From the NCBI GenBank assembly GCA_016209995.1, contig JACQVC010000262.1, positions 1-7,509 on the forward strand: a DNA stretch of 7,509 bases, written 5' to 3'. The translations under genes were made by a program, and so were the position numbers. Shown piece by piece: positions 1 through 5,813 of the stretch; within the stretch, counting starts at the first letter, position 1, and each line of letters starts with the position of its first letter. This stretch comes from Gemmatimonadota bacterium. GTDB lineage: Bacteria > Gemmatimonadota > Gemmatimonadetes > Longimicrobiales > Gaopeijiaceae. The notes beneath the pieces were generated by a model. That model did no database searches, was not told where the DNA came from, and worked only from the letters and a program-made list of their open reading frames with translations.

Positions 1-261
1 CCAAAGGTGCGCGCGATGGAGATCATCGCCGAGCTCGAGCCCTCCGAACGAAGCGTCTACTGCGGCGCGATCGGATACAGGATCCTCACCGGGGCGCTCG
101 ACACGAGCATCGTCATCCGCACGGCCATCGCCCGCAACGGCCGTGTCTACTTCAGTGCCGGCGGCGGTATCGTGGCCGATTCCGATCCGGTGCTGGAGTA
201 CCGCGAGACGCTCGACAAGGCGCGCGGGCTGATCGACGCGCTGGCGGCCGGGGTCGAGTGA
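1..261 (+). CDS. pabB: Aminodeoxychorismate synthase component I (PabB-type chorismate-binding enzyme), C-terminal fragment
   Basis: The last 86 residues of a chorismate-binding enzyme; the start lies outside the window and the frame is open from base 1. PabB converts chorismate to 4-amino-4-deoxychorismate with ammonia supplied by PabA, in the cytoplasm. Seen directly: the CGAIGYR block, an SIVIRT block, and the C-terminal [10 protein letters not shown] followed by EYRETLDKA, all conserved elements of the chorismate-binding domain. DSDP followed by EY and ET fits PabB better than TrpE, but a fragment cannot fully exclude anthranilate synthase. The pabA-pabC-beta-RFAP synthase block downstream supports PabB. 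It is separated from pabA by about 2.4 kb containing a decayed AhpD-like gene and a glycosyltransferase gene, and a degenerate copy of its own 3' end sits directly before pabA. It ends 21 bases from the stop of the convergent AhpD-like pseudogene. Confidence 0.88.
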   Translation, partial: PKVRAMEIIAELEPSERSVYCGAIGYRILTGALDTSIVIRTAIARNGRVYFSAGGGIVADSDPVLEYRETLDKARGLIDALAAGVE

Positions 262-282
262 ACCCTCGGGAGCTGCGCTTCG

Positions 283-640
283 CTATCCCGCCCGCCCGGG
301 ATGGGGCGGCATGAAGTCCTCGAGGTCTACGCCGAGGCCGTCGGCGACCCGAATCCTCGACCTCGGCCCGGAGGTCGTCTGCGTGGGCCTCGACTCAATA
401 GTGGCAGCCGTTGGCTCGCGAGACCACGACAGCCAGCATCTGGCGCTGCGCCCGGCTCAGCCTTGATTCGCCGTGCATCGCCACGAGGTACAGGGCGATG
501 CTGGCGCGCAGATGCCGGGGGCGCAATCCCATGATCTTCACGATGTTGTACACGCGGCCGGCGCGCGCGATCGCCAGGTCGTACTCCCGGCGGAGATCGC
601 CGGTTGAGTCCTCGGGCTCGATCGTCCTGATCCAGGCCAT
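283..640 (-). pseudogene. AhpD-like / carboxymuconolactone decarboxylase family peroxidase-related gene, internally deleted and frameshifted
   Basis: The ATG at 640 has a perfect AGGAGG seven bases upstream. The 81 residues that follow (MAWIRTIEPED to SRANGCHY) resemble the N-terminal half of AhpD-like peroxidase-related proteins, small helical enzymes that use a CxxC pair. At 397-395 an in-frame TGA stands exactly where the second Cys of the CxxC is expected (GCHY then TGA). Reading through gives VEAHADDLRAEVED, still family-like, up to about position 352. A shift of frame at about 351 then gives RVADGLGVDLEDF and a stop at 285-283, which looks like the family's C-terminus. About 65-70 residues between these parts (including the usual segment before NR(I/V)ADGLGV) are absent. 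Family members are usually about 180-190 residues. I read it as a pseudogene with an internal deletion plus a frameshift; the TGA is either one more lesion or a relic selenocysteine codon. It is convergent with pabB and divergent from the glycosyltransferase. Confidence 0.72.
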
Positions 641-647
641 CAGCGAC

Positions 648-653
648 CCTCCT
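648..653 (-). promoter_or_regulatory. Consensus Shine-Dalgarno of the AhpD-like pseudogene
   Basis: AGGAGG on the minus strand (CCTCCT on +), with a 7-base spacer to the ATG at 640. It fixes the start at MAWIRT rather than the further upstream ATG at 709. It is the strongest ribosome binding site in the window, although the gene it serves is broken, which suggests the gene decayed recently. Confidence 0.7.
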
Positions 654-675
654 CTGGTGCGGGAAAGGGTAGTGC

Positions 676-2574
676 ATGCAGGTCGGCAACGGGCGCGGAA
701 TCTTTGCAAAAGACCGTGGGGCGATGCATCCTCATGTGGCGATGATCGACGGTCAGCGCCTCGTACGGCTGCGTCCGGTCGTGCTGACGGTGTGCGGCCT
801 CGCCGCCGGCTGGAGCCTGGCCGTGGCGTTTTCGGGGGGCTTCGACCTGCGGATCTTTGGCCTCCGCGTCTCTTCGCGAAGTCCGGACCGCGCGATGATC
901 CTGGCGGCCCTCAGCGCACTGGGTTGGGTGCTGAGCGTGGCCCTCGATCGAAGAAACGCATCCGCGATCCCGGCGGCCGACCCAGCGCGGCGGGCCGAAC
1001 GGCAGTGGCAGCCGCTCGAGCGCTTGTCGCTCGTCATCACTTGCACGGCGGTCGTGCTGGGCGGCGTGCTCAAGGGGGCACCGGTGGCGGGCGGCGCCGA
1101 CCCGTACGGCTACGTGAGCCAGGCCCACCTCTGGGCGGCCGGCACGTTGCGAGTCGAGCAGCCGCTCATGGGGCAGATGTCCGCGTGGCTGCCTCCCGAG
1201 GCGTTCGCACCGCTCGGGTATCGGCCGGCGCCGTCCGGCACCGCCATCGTCCCGACCTACTCGCCCGGGCTGCCGCTCGTCATGGCCGTGTTCGAGCGGG
1301 TTGGCGGACGTCGCGCCGTCTTCTTCGCCGTGCCGCTGCTCGGCGGACTCGCCGTCTTTGCGACCTACGTCATGGGCAAGGGCCTCGCCGGCGGCGCCGT
1401 CGGAGTTGTGGCCGCCATCCTGCTGGCGACGAGCCCGGCGTTTCTGTTCCAGTTGATGTGGCCCATGAGCGACGTGCCGGTGGCTGCCTGGTGGGCGCTC
1501 GCGCTGGCGGTGCTGCTGTACGAACATCGTGTGGCGGCGCTCGGCGCCGGTCTCGCCGCCGGCGCGGCCATCCTCACGCGCCCGAACCTGCTGCCCCTCG
1601 GGGTCGTCCCGGTCGCGTGGCTGTTGCAGCGAATGGCGCGGGAACGGTCCGTGACGGGCAGCGCGGCCCAGCGGGCGGCGCTGTTTGCCGTCGGGGCGAT
1701 TCCTGCTTGCGTGGCGCTCGCCTGGCTCAACACCTACTGGTATGGATCGCCCCTGAGATCGGGCTACGGCTCGATCGGCGAGCTTTACGCATGGCAGAAC
1801 CTGGGACCGAATCTGGCACGATACCCACGCTGGCTGCTCGAATCCCAGACGCCGGTCGTGCTGTGCGCCCTGATCGCGCCGTTCCTGCTGCCGCGACAAC
1901 GGGGCCCTGGGGACCCGCCCTCCGGCGTTCGGGCGACCGCCACCCGCTGGCTGGGCTTCGTTGCGATGGTGTTCGCCTGCTACCTTTTTTATGCGCCGTT
2001 TGAGGAATGGTGGTACCTGCGGTTCCTGCTGCCGGCCTTTCCACCGCTGTTGGTCCTGACCGCCGCCAGCGTGACCGGAATCGCGCAACGTCTGCCCCTC
2101 CCTCGCGTCGTCTGCGGCGTCGCGGCCGCCGTGGTGATCGCCCTGCTTGCCTGGCACGGCCTCGACCGGTCGCGCGGTTTCGGCCGCTTCCGCGAAGGCG
2201 AACGGAAGTACGCGGCGGTTGGCCAGTTCGTCGCCCGCCGGCTGCCCGACCGGGCGGTACTGCTGTCGGTCCAGCACAGCGGGAGCCTTCGCCACTATTC
2301 GGGGCGCGAGACGATTCGCTTTGACTGGATTCCCGCCGACCGCGCCGACGCGGCGCTCGACGCGCTCCGCGGCCTCGGCTACTCGCCGTACGCCGTGCTG
2401 GAAGCATGGGAAGAACCGCAGTTTCGCGCCCGTTTCCGGGGAACCCGCACGGCTGCGGCGCTCGATCGCGCCGCCCTCGCCGAACTCGACCACGAGTCGG
2501 TGGTGAGGATCTACGACCTCGCCGATCCGCCAGACGGGACAGGAGCGCCCGCCGACTCCGAAATCTTCCGCTGA
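676..2574 (+). CDS. Polytopic membrane glycosyltransferase, GT39/ArnT-like (dolichyl-phosphate-mannose transferase-like)
   Basis: A 632-residue protein. Members of this broad family transfer a sugar from a polyprenyl-phosphate donor to a lipid, glycan or protein on the outer face of the cytoplasmic membrane; donor and acceptor cannot be told here. Visible: hydrophobic helices from about residue 33, then repeatedly between about 75 and 490. The first large loop holds GGADPYGYVSQA (139-150), whose acidic D142 matches the usual catalytic Asp position, then PLGYRP and PTYSPGLPL (193-201). SDVPVAAWWALAL (265-277) and LTRPNLLPL (300-308) are typical of the core. A soluble C-terminal tail of about 130 residues contains SVQHSGSLRHYSGR. 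Possible starts are ATG 676 (GGAAAGGG upstream), 724 and 742; I chose 676 for its better ribosome site, and the true N-terminus may be 16 or 22 residues shorter. The gene sits between pabB and pabA and has no evident link to their pathway. Confidence 0.82.
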   Translation: MQVGNGRGIFAKDRGAMHPHVAMIDGQRLVRLRPVVLTVCGLAAGWSLAVAFSGGFDLRIFGLRVSSRSPDRAMILAALSALGWVLSVALDRRNASAIPAADPARRAERQWQPLERLSLVITCTAVVLGGVLKGAPVAGGADPYGYVSQAHLWAAGTLRVEQPLMGQMSAWLPPEAFAPLGYRPAPSGTAIVPTYSPGLPLVMAVFERVGGRRAVFFAVPLLGGLAVFATYVMGKGLAGGAVGVVAAILLATSPAFLFQLMWPMSDVPVAAWWALALAVLLYEHRVAALGAGLAAGAAILTRPNLLPLGVVPVAWLLQRMARERSVTGSAAQRAALFAVGAIPACVALAWLNTYWYGSPLRSGYGSIGELYAWQNLGPNLARYPRWLLESQTPVVLCALIAPFLLPRQRGPGDPPSGVRATATRWLGFVAMVFACYLFYAPFEEWWYLRFLLPAFPPLLVLTAASVTGIAQRLPLPRVVCGVAAAVVIALLAWHGLDRSRGFGRFREGERKYAAVGQFVARRLPDRAVLLSVQHSGSLRHYSGRETIRFDWIPADRADAALDALRGLGYSPYAVLEAWEEPQFRARFRGTRTAAALDRAALAELDHESVVRIYDLADPPDGTGAPADSEIFR

Positions 2575-2588
2575 CACGACGGACGGTG

Positions 2589-2672
2589 TGGACAGGCGTC
2601 GTGGCCCACGACCCGCACGCGGCGCTTGACAAGCCCGGCGGCCTGATCGACGCTCTCGCCTCAGGCCCATGA
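2589..2672 (+). pseudogene. Degenerate copy of the pabB 3' end directly upstream of pabA
   Basis: In the frame ending at TGA 2670-2672 the peptide GVVAHDP, HAALDKPGG, LIDALASGP resembles the C-terminus of the upstream PabB ([26 protein letters not shown]). LDK, the G before LIDALA, and a following G match at the same spacing, with about five residues missing after the DP. An 11-base identity, CTGATCGACGC, occurs at 229-239 and 2643-2653, but several third codon positions differ (CTC/CTT, GCG/GCT, CTG/CTC), so it is not a recent exact duplication. Its stop overlaps the pabA start as ATGA, as expected of a real pabB-pabA junction. Upstream of about 2589 the frame runs into the glycosyltransferase gene and shows no PabB similarity. 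This rests on my reading of a short alignment (about 25 residues), so chance cannot be fully excluded. Confidence 0.6.
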
Positions 2673-3370
2673 TCCTTGTTGTCGACAACTACGATTCCTT
2701 CGTCCACAACCTCGCGCGCTACGTGCGCGAGCTGGGCGAGCAGGCGGTCGTGTGCCGCAACGACCAGATGACGCTTGCCGGGATCGAGGCGCTCGCGCCG
2801 AGCCACATCATCCTGTCGCCCGGTCCGTGTTCGCCGGCCGAGGCGGGCATCTCGACCGACATCGTGCGCCGTTTCGGAGCGAGGGTCCCGATTCTGGGCG
2901 TGTGCCTGGGCCATCAGTGCATCGGTGCGGCTTACGGCGCCGCGATCGTACGCGCCGGACGACCCGTGCACGGTCGGACGTCGATCGTCGTGCACGACGG
3001 CTCGAGCGTGTTCGTCGGGCTGCCATCGCCGATTCGGGTCGCCCGCTACCATTCTCTGGTCATCGCGCGTGCCTCGGTGCCCCCGGCGCTGCGCGTCATG
3101 GCCACCTCGGGCGACGACGGGGAGATCATGGCCGTGGCGCACCGCGAGCACCCGGTGGTCGGCGTGCAGTTTCACCCCGAGTCGGCGGCGAGCGACTATG
3201 GCTATGCCATGCTCGCCCGGTTCCTGCACGGCGCGCGGGCGCGCCTGGACGATCTGCCCGTCGGCGCTGCCGGCGCCTACGCGCCCTCCGACGCCGCACG
3301 GCCGTGGGCGGCGCGGCGTGACGACGCGGACCGCGAGTTCGTACCGCCCCCGGTGGAGCTGGTGCGGTGA
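2669..3370 (+). CDS. pabA: Aminodeoxychorismate synthase component II (glutamine amidotransferase)
   Basis: A 233-residue class I glutamine amidotransferase that releases ammonia from glutamine for PabB, giving aminodeoxychorismate. It opens with MILVVDNYDSFVHNL. It has the oxyanion segment LSPGPCSP (49-56), the nucleophile Cys79 in GVCLGHQ, and the catalytic His169 and Glu171 in FHPES, so the triad is complete. PabA and TrpG are alike in sequence; pabC and beta-RFAP synthase next door favour PabA. The catalytic domain ends near residue 190; the last 43 residues (DDLPVGAAG to PPPVELVR) are a polar, Ala/Arg/Pro-rich tail not usual in PabA, which is about 190 residues. The ATG overlaps the relic stop (ATGA). 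No good Shine-Dalgarno is seen (only AGG three bases before the ATG), so translation probably once depended on coupling to a gene upstream. The 3' end overlaps pabC as GTGA. Confidence 0.93.
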   Translation: MILVVDNYDSFVHNLARYVRELGEQAVVCRNDQMTLAGIEALAPSHIILSPGPCSPAEAGISTDIVRRFGARVPILGVCLGHQCIGAAYGAAIVRAGRPVHGRTSIVVHDGSSVFVGLPSPIRVARYHSLVIARASVPPALRVMATSGDDGEIMAVAHREHPVVGVQFHPESAASDYGYAMLARFLHGARARLDDLPVGAAGAYAPSDAARPWAARRDDADREFVPPPVELVR

Positions 3371-4245
3371 CCGCGCTGCCGGCCGTCTGGGTGGACGGAC
3401 GGCGGCAGGCGGCCGCCGGCCCGCACGTCTCGGCGCGCGACCGCGGCCTGACGCTCGCCGACGGCGTGTTCGAGACCATGCGCGTGCGCGGCGGCTGCGT
3501 GTTCCGTCTCGACCGCCACCTGACGAGGCTCGCCGGCGCGCTGGCGGTGCTGCAGATTCCGGCGCCCTCCGACCTGCGTGCCTGGGTGCTCGAGGCCGCG
3601 GCCGGCGCCGCCGGCGCCGACGCCAGCCTTCGGCTGACCGTCACGCGCGGTCTCGGCGCCGGGGGAGTGGCCCCGACTGCCGGCGGGCAGCCGACGGTCA
3701 TCGTGACGGTCGGTCCACTGCCGCCGTCTTCCCCGGCGATCTACGAGGCCGGGCTTTCCGCGCACGTCGCGTCGGGCCGCCGCAACGAGCGCGCGATGAC
3801 GGCCGGCCTCAAGACGCTCGCCTATACGGATGCCGTCGCCGCTCTGCTCGAAGCCACGCGCGAGGGCGCCGACGAGGCGCTGCTGCTCGACACCGAGGGG
3901 CACTGCTCGGAGGCCACGGCGAGCAATCTTTTCGTCTGGACGGGGGACCTTCTCGTGACGCCGCCCGTGTCGTGCGGCGCGCTGCCGGGCATCACCCGCG
4001 CGGCGGTGCTCGAGCTCGCGCGCGCGTTCGGCGTGCCGACGGCCGAACGGGCTGTCGGACTCGAGGAGCTCCTGGCTGCGAAGGAGGCGTTGCTGACGAG
4101 CACCCTGCGGCAGCTTGCCCCCCTCGTGCGGGTCGCCTCTCAGCCCATCGGCGGCGGCGCCCCCGGCGTCTTGACCCGTCAGCTTGCCGATGCCTACACT
4201 GCGCTCGTGGCGCGGGAATGCCGCGTGCCGCGGGACACACCGTGA
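3367..4245 (+). CDS. pabC: Aminodeoxychorismate lyase (class IV PLP aminotransferase fold)
   Basis: A 292-residue PLP enzyme of fold type IV, inferred to cleave aminodeoxychorismate into p-aminobenzoate and pyruvate. Visible: RDRGLTLADGVFETMRV (24-40), the HLTRL block (51-55), the PLP lysine K149 in GLKTLAYTDAV, SEATASNLF (181-189) with E182, and GALPGITR just after residue 200. The same fold includes branched-chain and D-amino-acid aminotransferases; the assignment to PabC rests mainly on its place between pabA and beta-RFAP synthase. The start is GTG 3367, with GGAG eight bases upstream, overlapping the pabA stop by four bases (GTGA). The stop likewise overlaps the next gene by four bases. 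Confidence 0.85.
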   Translation: MTALPAVWVDGRRQAAAGPHVSARDRGLTLADGVFETMRVRGGCVFRLDRHLTRLAGALAVLQIPAPSDLRAWVLEAAAGAAGADASLRLTVTRGLGAGGVAPTAGGQPTVIVTVGPLPPSSPAIYEAGLSAHVASGRRNERAMTAGLKTLAYTDAVAALLEATREGADEALLLDTEGHCSEATASNLFVWTGDLLVTPPVSCGALPGITRAAVLELARAFGVPTAERAVGLEELLAAKEALLTSTLRQLAPLVRVASQPIGGGAPGVLTRQLADAYTALVARECRVPRDTP

Positions 4246-4808
4246 TTCTCGAAACCATCGTCACGACCGTCGCGGCGGACGGCACGGTCAACTGTGCGCC
4301 CATGGGGATCGAGTGGGGCGAGCAGGCGATCGTGCTCAAACCGTTCCTCGATACCGCAACCTACCGCAACGTCGTCGCGACGCGCGCCGCGGTGATCAAC
4401 CTGATCGACGATGTGCGGATCTTCGCACGCGCGGCGGTGTCCAATCCGGTGTATGCGACCGTGCCGGCGGTGGCCGTGCGCGGCGTCGTGCTCGCCGATT
4501 GCTGTTCGTGGCGCGAGGTGGAGGCCCGGGCGATCGACAGCACGCCCCCCCGGTCGCGCATCGAGACCGAGGTCGTGCATCGAGGCCGCCGCCGCGAGTT
4601 CATTGGCTTCAACCGGGCTCGGCATGCCGTGATCGAGGCCGCCATCTACGCGACGCGCCTGCACCTGCTGCCGCGGACGTTCATCGAGAGCGAATTCGCG
4701 CGGCTGCAGATCATCGTGGACAAGACCGCAGGCGCCGAGGAGCTCGAGGCGATGGCGCTGCTCACCGAGCACGTCCGCTCGCTGCCCGCCGCTCCCTATC
4801 AGGCATGA
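4242..4808 (+). CDS. DUF447 family protein, H4MPT-associated
   Basis: A 188-residue protein matching what I know of DUF447, a family of methanogens and H4MPT-using bacteria with a flavin-reductase-like split-barrel fold (from memory). Visible: ETIVTTVAADGTVNCAPMG (4-22), FLDTATYRN (35-43), INLIDDVR (52-59), and the C-terminal block GFNRARHAVIEAAIYATRL (122-140). The biochemical role is not established to my knowledge. A flavin-dependent redox or chaperoning step in methanopterin synthesis is a guess from its position between pabC and beta-RFAP synthase. I chose GTG 4242 because it overlaps the pabC stop as GTGA, like the other junctions, and gives the family-like N-terminus MILETIVTT; GGGA lies six bases upstream. 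ATG 4218 in the same frame would add eight residues. No signal peptide or membrane segment, so probably cytoplasmic. Confidence 0.8.
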   Translation: MILETIVTTVAADGTVNCAPMGIEWGEQAIVLKPFLDTATYRNVVATRAAVINLIDDVRIFARAAVSNPVYATVPAVAVRGVVLADCCSWREVEARAIDSTPPRSRIETEVVHRGRRREFIGFNRARHAVIEAAIYATRLHLLPRTFIESEFARLQIIVDKTAGAEELEAMALLTEHVRSLPAAPYQA

Positions 4809-5806
4809 CGCGCGGGGCGAGCGGCCAGGCGGTGTTCGTCGAAGCGCCGGCCCGCCTGCACTTCGGCGTGCTCGATCTGCGCGGCGCGCTCGGGCGCTGG
4901 TTCGGCGGCATCGGCGCGGCGGCGCCGGCGCCGACACTGCTCGTCTCGGCCCGACCGCACCATGCGCTCCTGGTGAAAGGCGAAGACGCGGAGCGGGCGG
5001 CCGAGTTCGCCCGCCGGTTCCTGAGCTATCACGGCCTGAGAGGCGGTGCTCGCGTGACGGTGCACCGCGCGCTCCCGCCGCACGCAGGGCTCGGCTCGGG
5101 AACGCAGCTCGCCCTGGCCGTCGCGCGCGCCCTGGCGGAGCTGTCCGGCCTCGCGAGCGACGCGCCCGGTCTCGCGCGCGCCGTGGGACGGGCCGAGCGC
5201 TCGGCGATCGGCACCTGGACATTTGCCGGGGGCGGGTTGGTGCTCGAGGGAGGACGCCGCACCGACAGTACCGGCGCCGCCCCGCTCCTCACGCGGCTCC
5301 CCTTCCCGCCGGCCTGGCACTGCGTCGTTGCGGTGCCGGACGCGGCCCCGGGAATCAGCGGCGCCGCCGAGGCGGACGCGCTCGCCGCCCTGCCGCCACC
5401 TCCCGAGGGCGATGTCGAGCGCGTGGCGCATCTCGTCCTGATGGCCCTGCTGCCGGCGCTGGCCGAGGCCGACCTGACCCGGTTCGGCGCTGCCCTGAAC
5501 GCGATCCAGGCGATCACCGGCCGGTGGTTCGCGCCGGCCCAGGGCGGCACCTTCGCCCCCGGTCCGAGCGCGGAGCTGGTTGGCCGCATGGCCGAGTGGG
5601 GTGCGCCGGGCGTGGGGCAGAGCTCATGGGGCCCGGCTGTCTACGGCATCGTGGACGGAGAAGCGGCCGGGCTGCGGCTGGCCGAGCACGTGCGAGCCGC
5701 GATGAGCGCTGCGGGGACGGCGGGCTCCGTGTACGAAGGAGCGTTCCACACCGATGGCGCCCGTGTGTGGCAGGGCAGTTTGACGGCGCCTCTCACGCCA
5801 CGATAA
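4805..5806 (+). CDS. mptG: Beta-ribofuranosylaminobenzene 5'-phosphate synthase (beta-RFAP synthase)
   Basis: A 333-residue member of the GHMP-kinase superfamily. The family condenses p-aminobenzoate with phosphoribosyl pyrophosphate, releasing CO2 and pyrophosphate, to give beta-RFAP, the first committed step of (tetrahydro)methanopterin synthesis. Visible: PARLHFGVLDLRGALGR (15-31), the GHMP glycine loop LPPHAGLGSGTQLALAVARA (90-109), RSAIGTWTFAGGGLVLEGGR (132-151), PGISG (182-186), FAPAQGGTF (242-250) and GVGQSSWGPAVYGIV (269-283), which together are characteristic of beta-RFAP synthases. The length matches the family. ATG 4805 overlaps the DUF447 stop (ATGA) with no clear ribosome site, implying coupling. 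Genes for its substrate p-aminobenzoate lie directly upstream. It ends seven bases from the convergent tannase-like gene. The mptG symbol follows common usage for this enzyme. Confidence 0.92.
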   Translation: MTRGASGQAVFVEAPARLHFGVLDLRGALGRWFGGIGAAAPAPTLLVSARPHHALLVKGEDAERAAEFARRFLSYHGLRGGARVTVHRALPPHAGLGSGTQLALAVARALAELSGLASDAPGLARAVGRAERSAIGTWTFAGGGLVLEGGRRTDSTGAAPLLTRLPFPPAWHCVVAVPDAAPGISGAAEADALAALPPPPEGDVERVAHLVLMALLPALAEADLTRFGAALNAIQAITGRWFAPAQGGTFAPGPSAELVGRMAEWGAPGVGQSSWGPAVYGIVDGEAAGLRLAEHVRAAMSAAGTAGSVYEGAFHTDGARVWQGSLTAPLTPR

Positions 5807-5813
5807 GTCGCGA

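Noticed and set aside
411..2003. 530-codon plus-strand frame overlapping the AhpD-like pseudogene and the glycosyltransferase
   Set aside because: Shadow frame with an Arg/Ala/Gly-biased product; it crosses two real loci and resembles neither.
640..2688. Long open frame of 682 codons on the minus strand opposite the glycosyltransferase
   Set aside because: Arg/Gly/His-rich composition typical of the antisense of GC-rich coding sequence; no recognisable motif or hydrophobic core, while the plus strand encodes a clear family protein.
1727..3229. 500-codon minus-strand frame across the glycosyltransferase and pabA
   Set aside because: Antisense shadow with low-complexity Arg/Gly/Ser content; pabA on the plus strand has a full catalytic triad.
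4194..5222. 342-codon minus-strand frame opposite DUF447 and beta-RFAP synthase
   Set aside because: Arg-rich antisense product with no domain; the plus strand is clearly coding.
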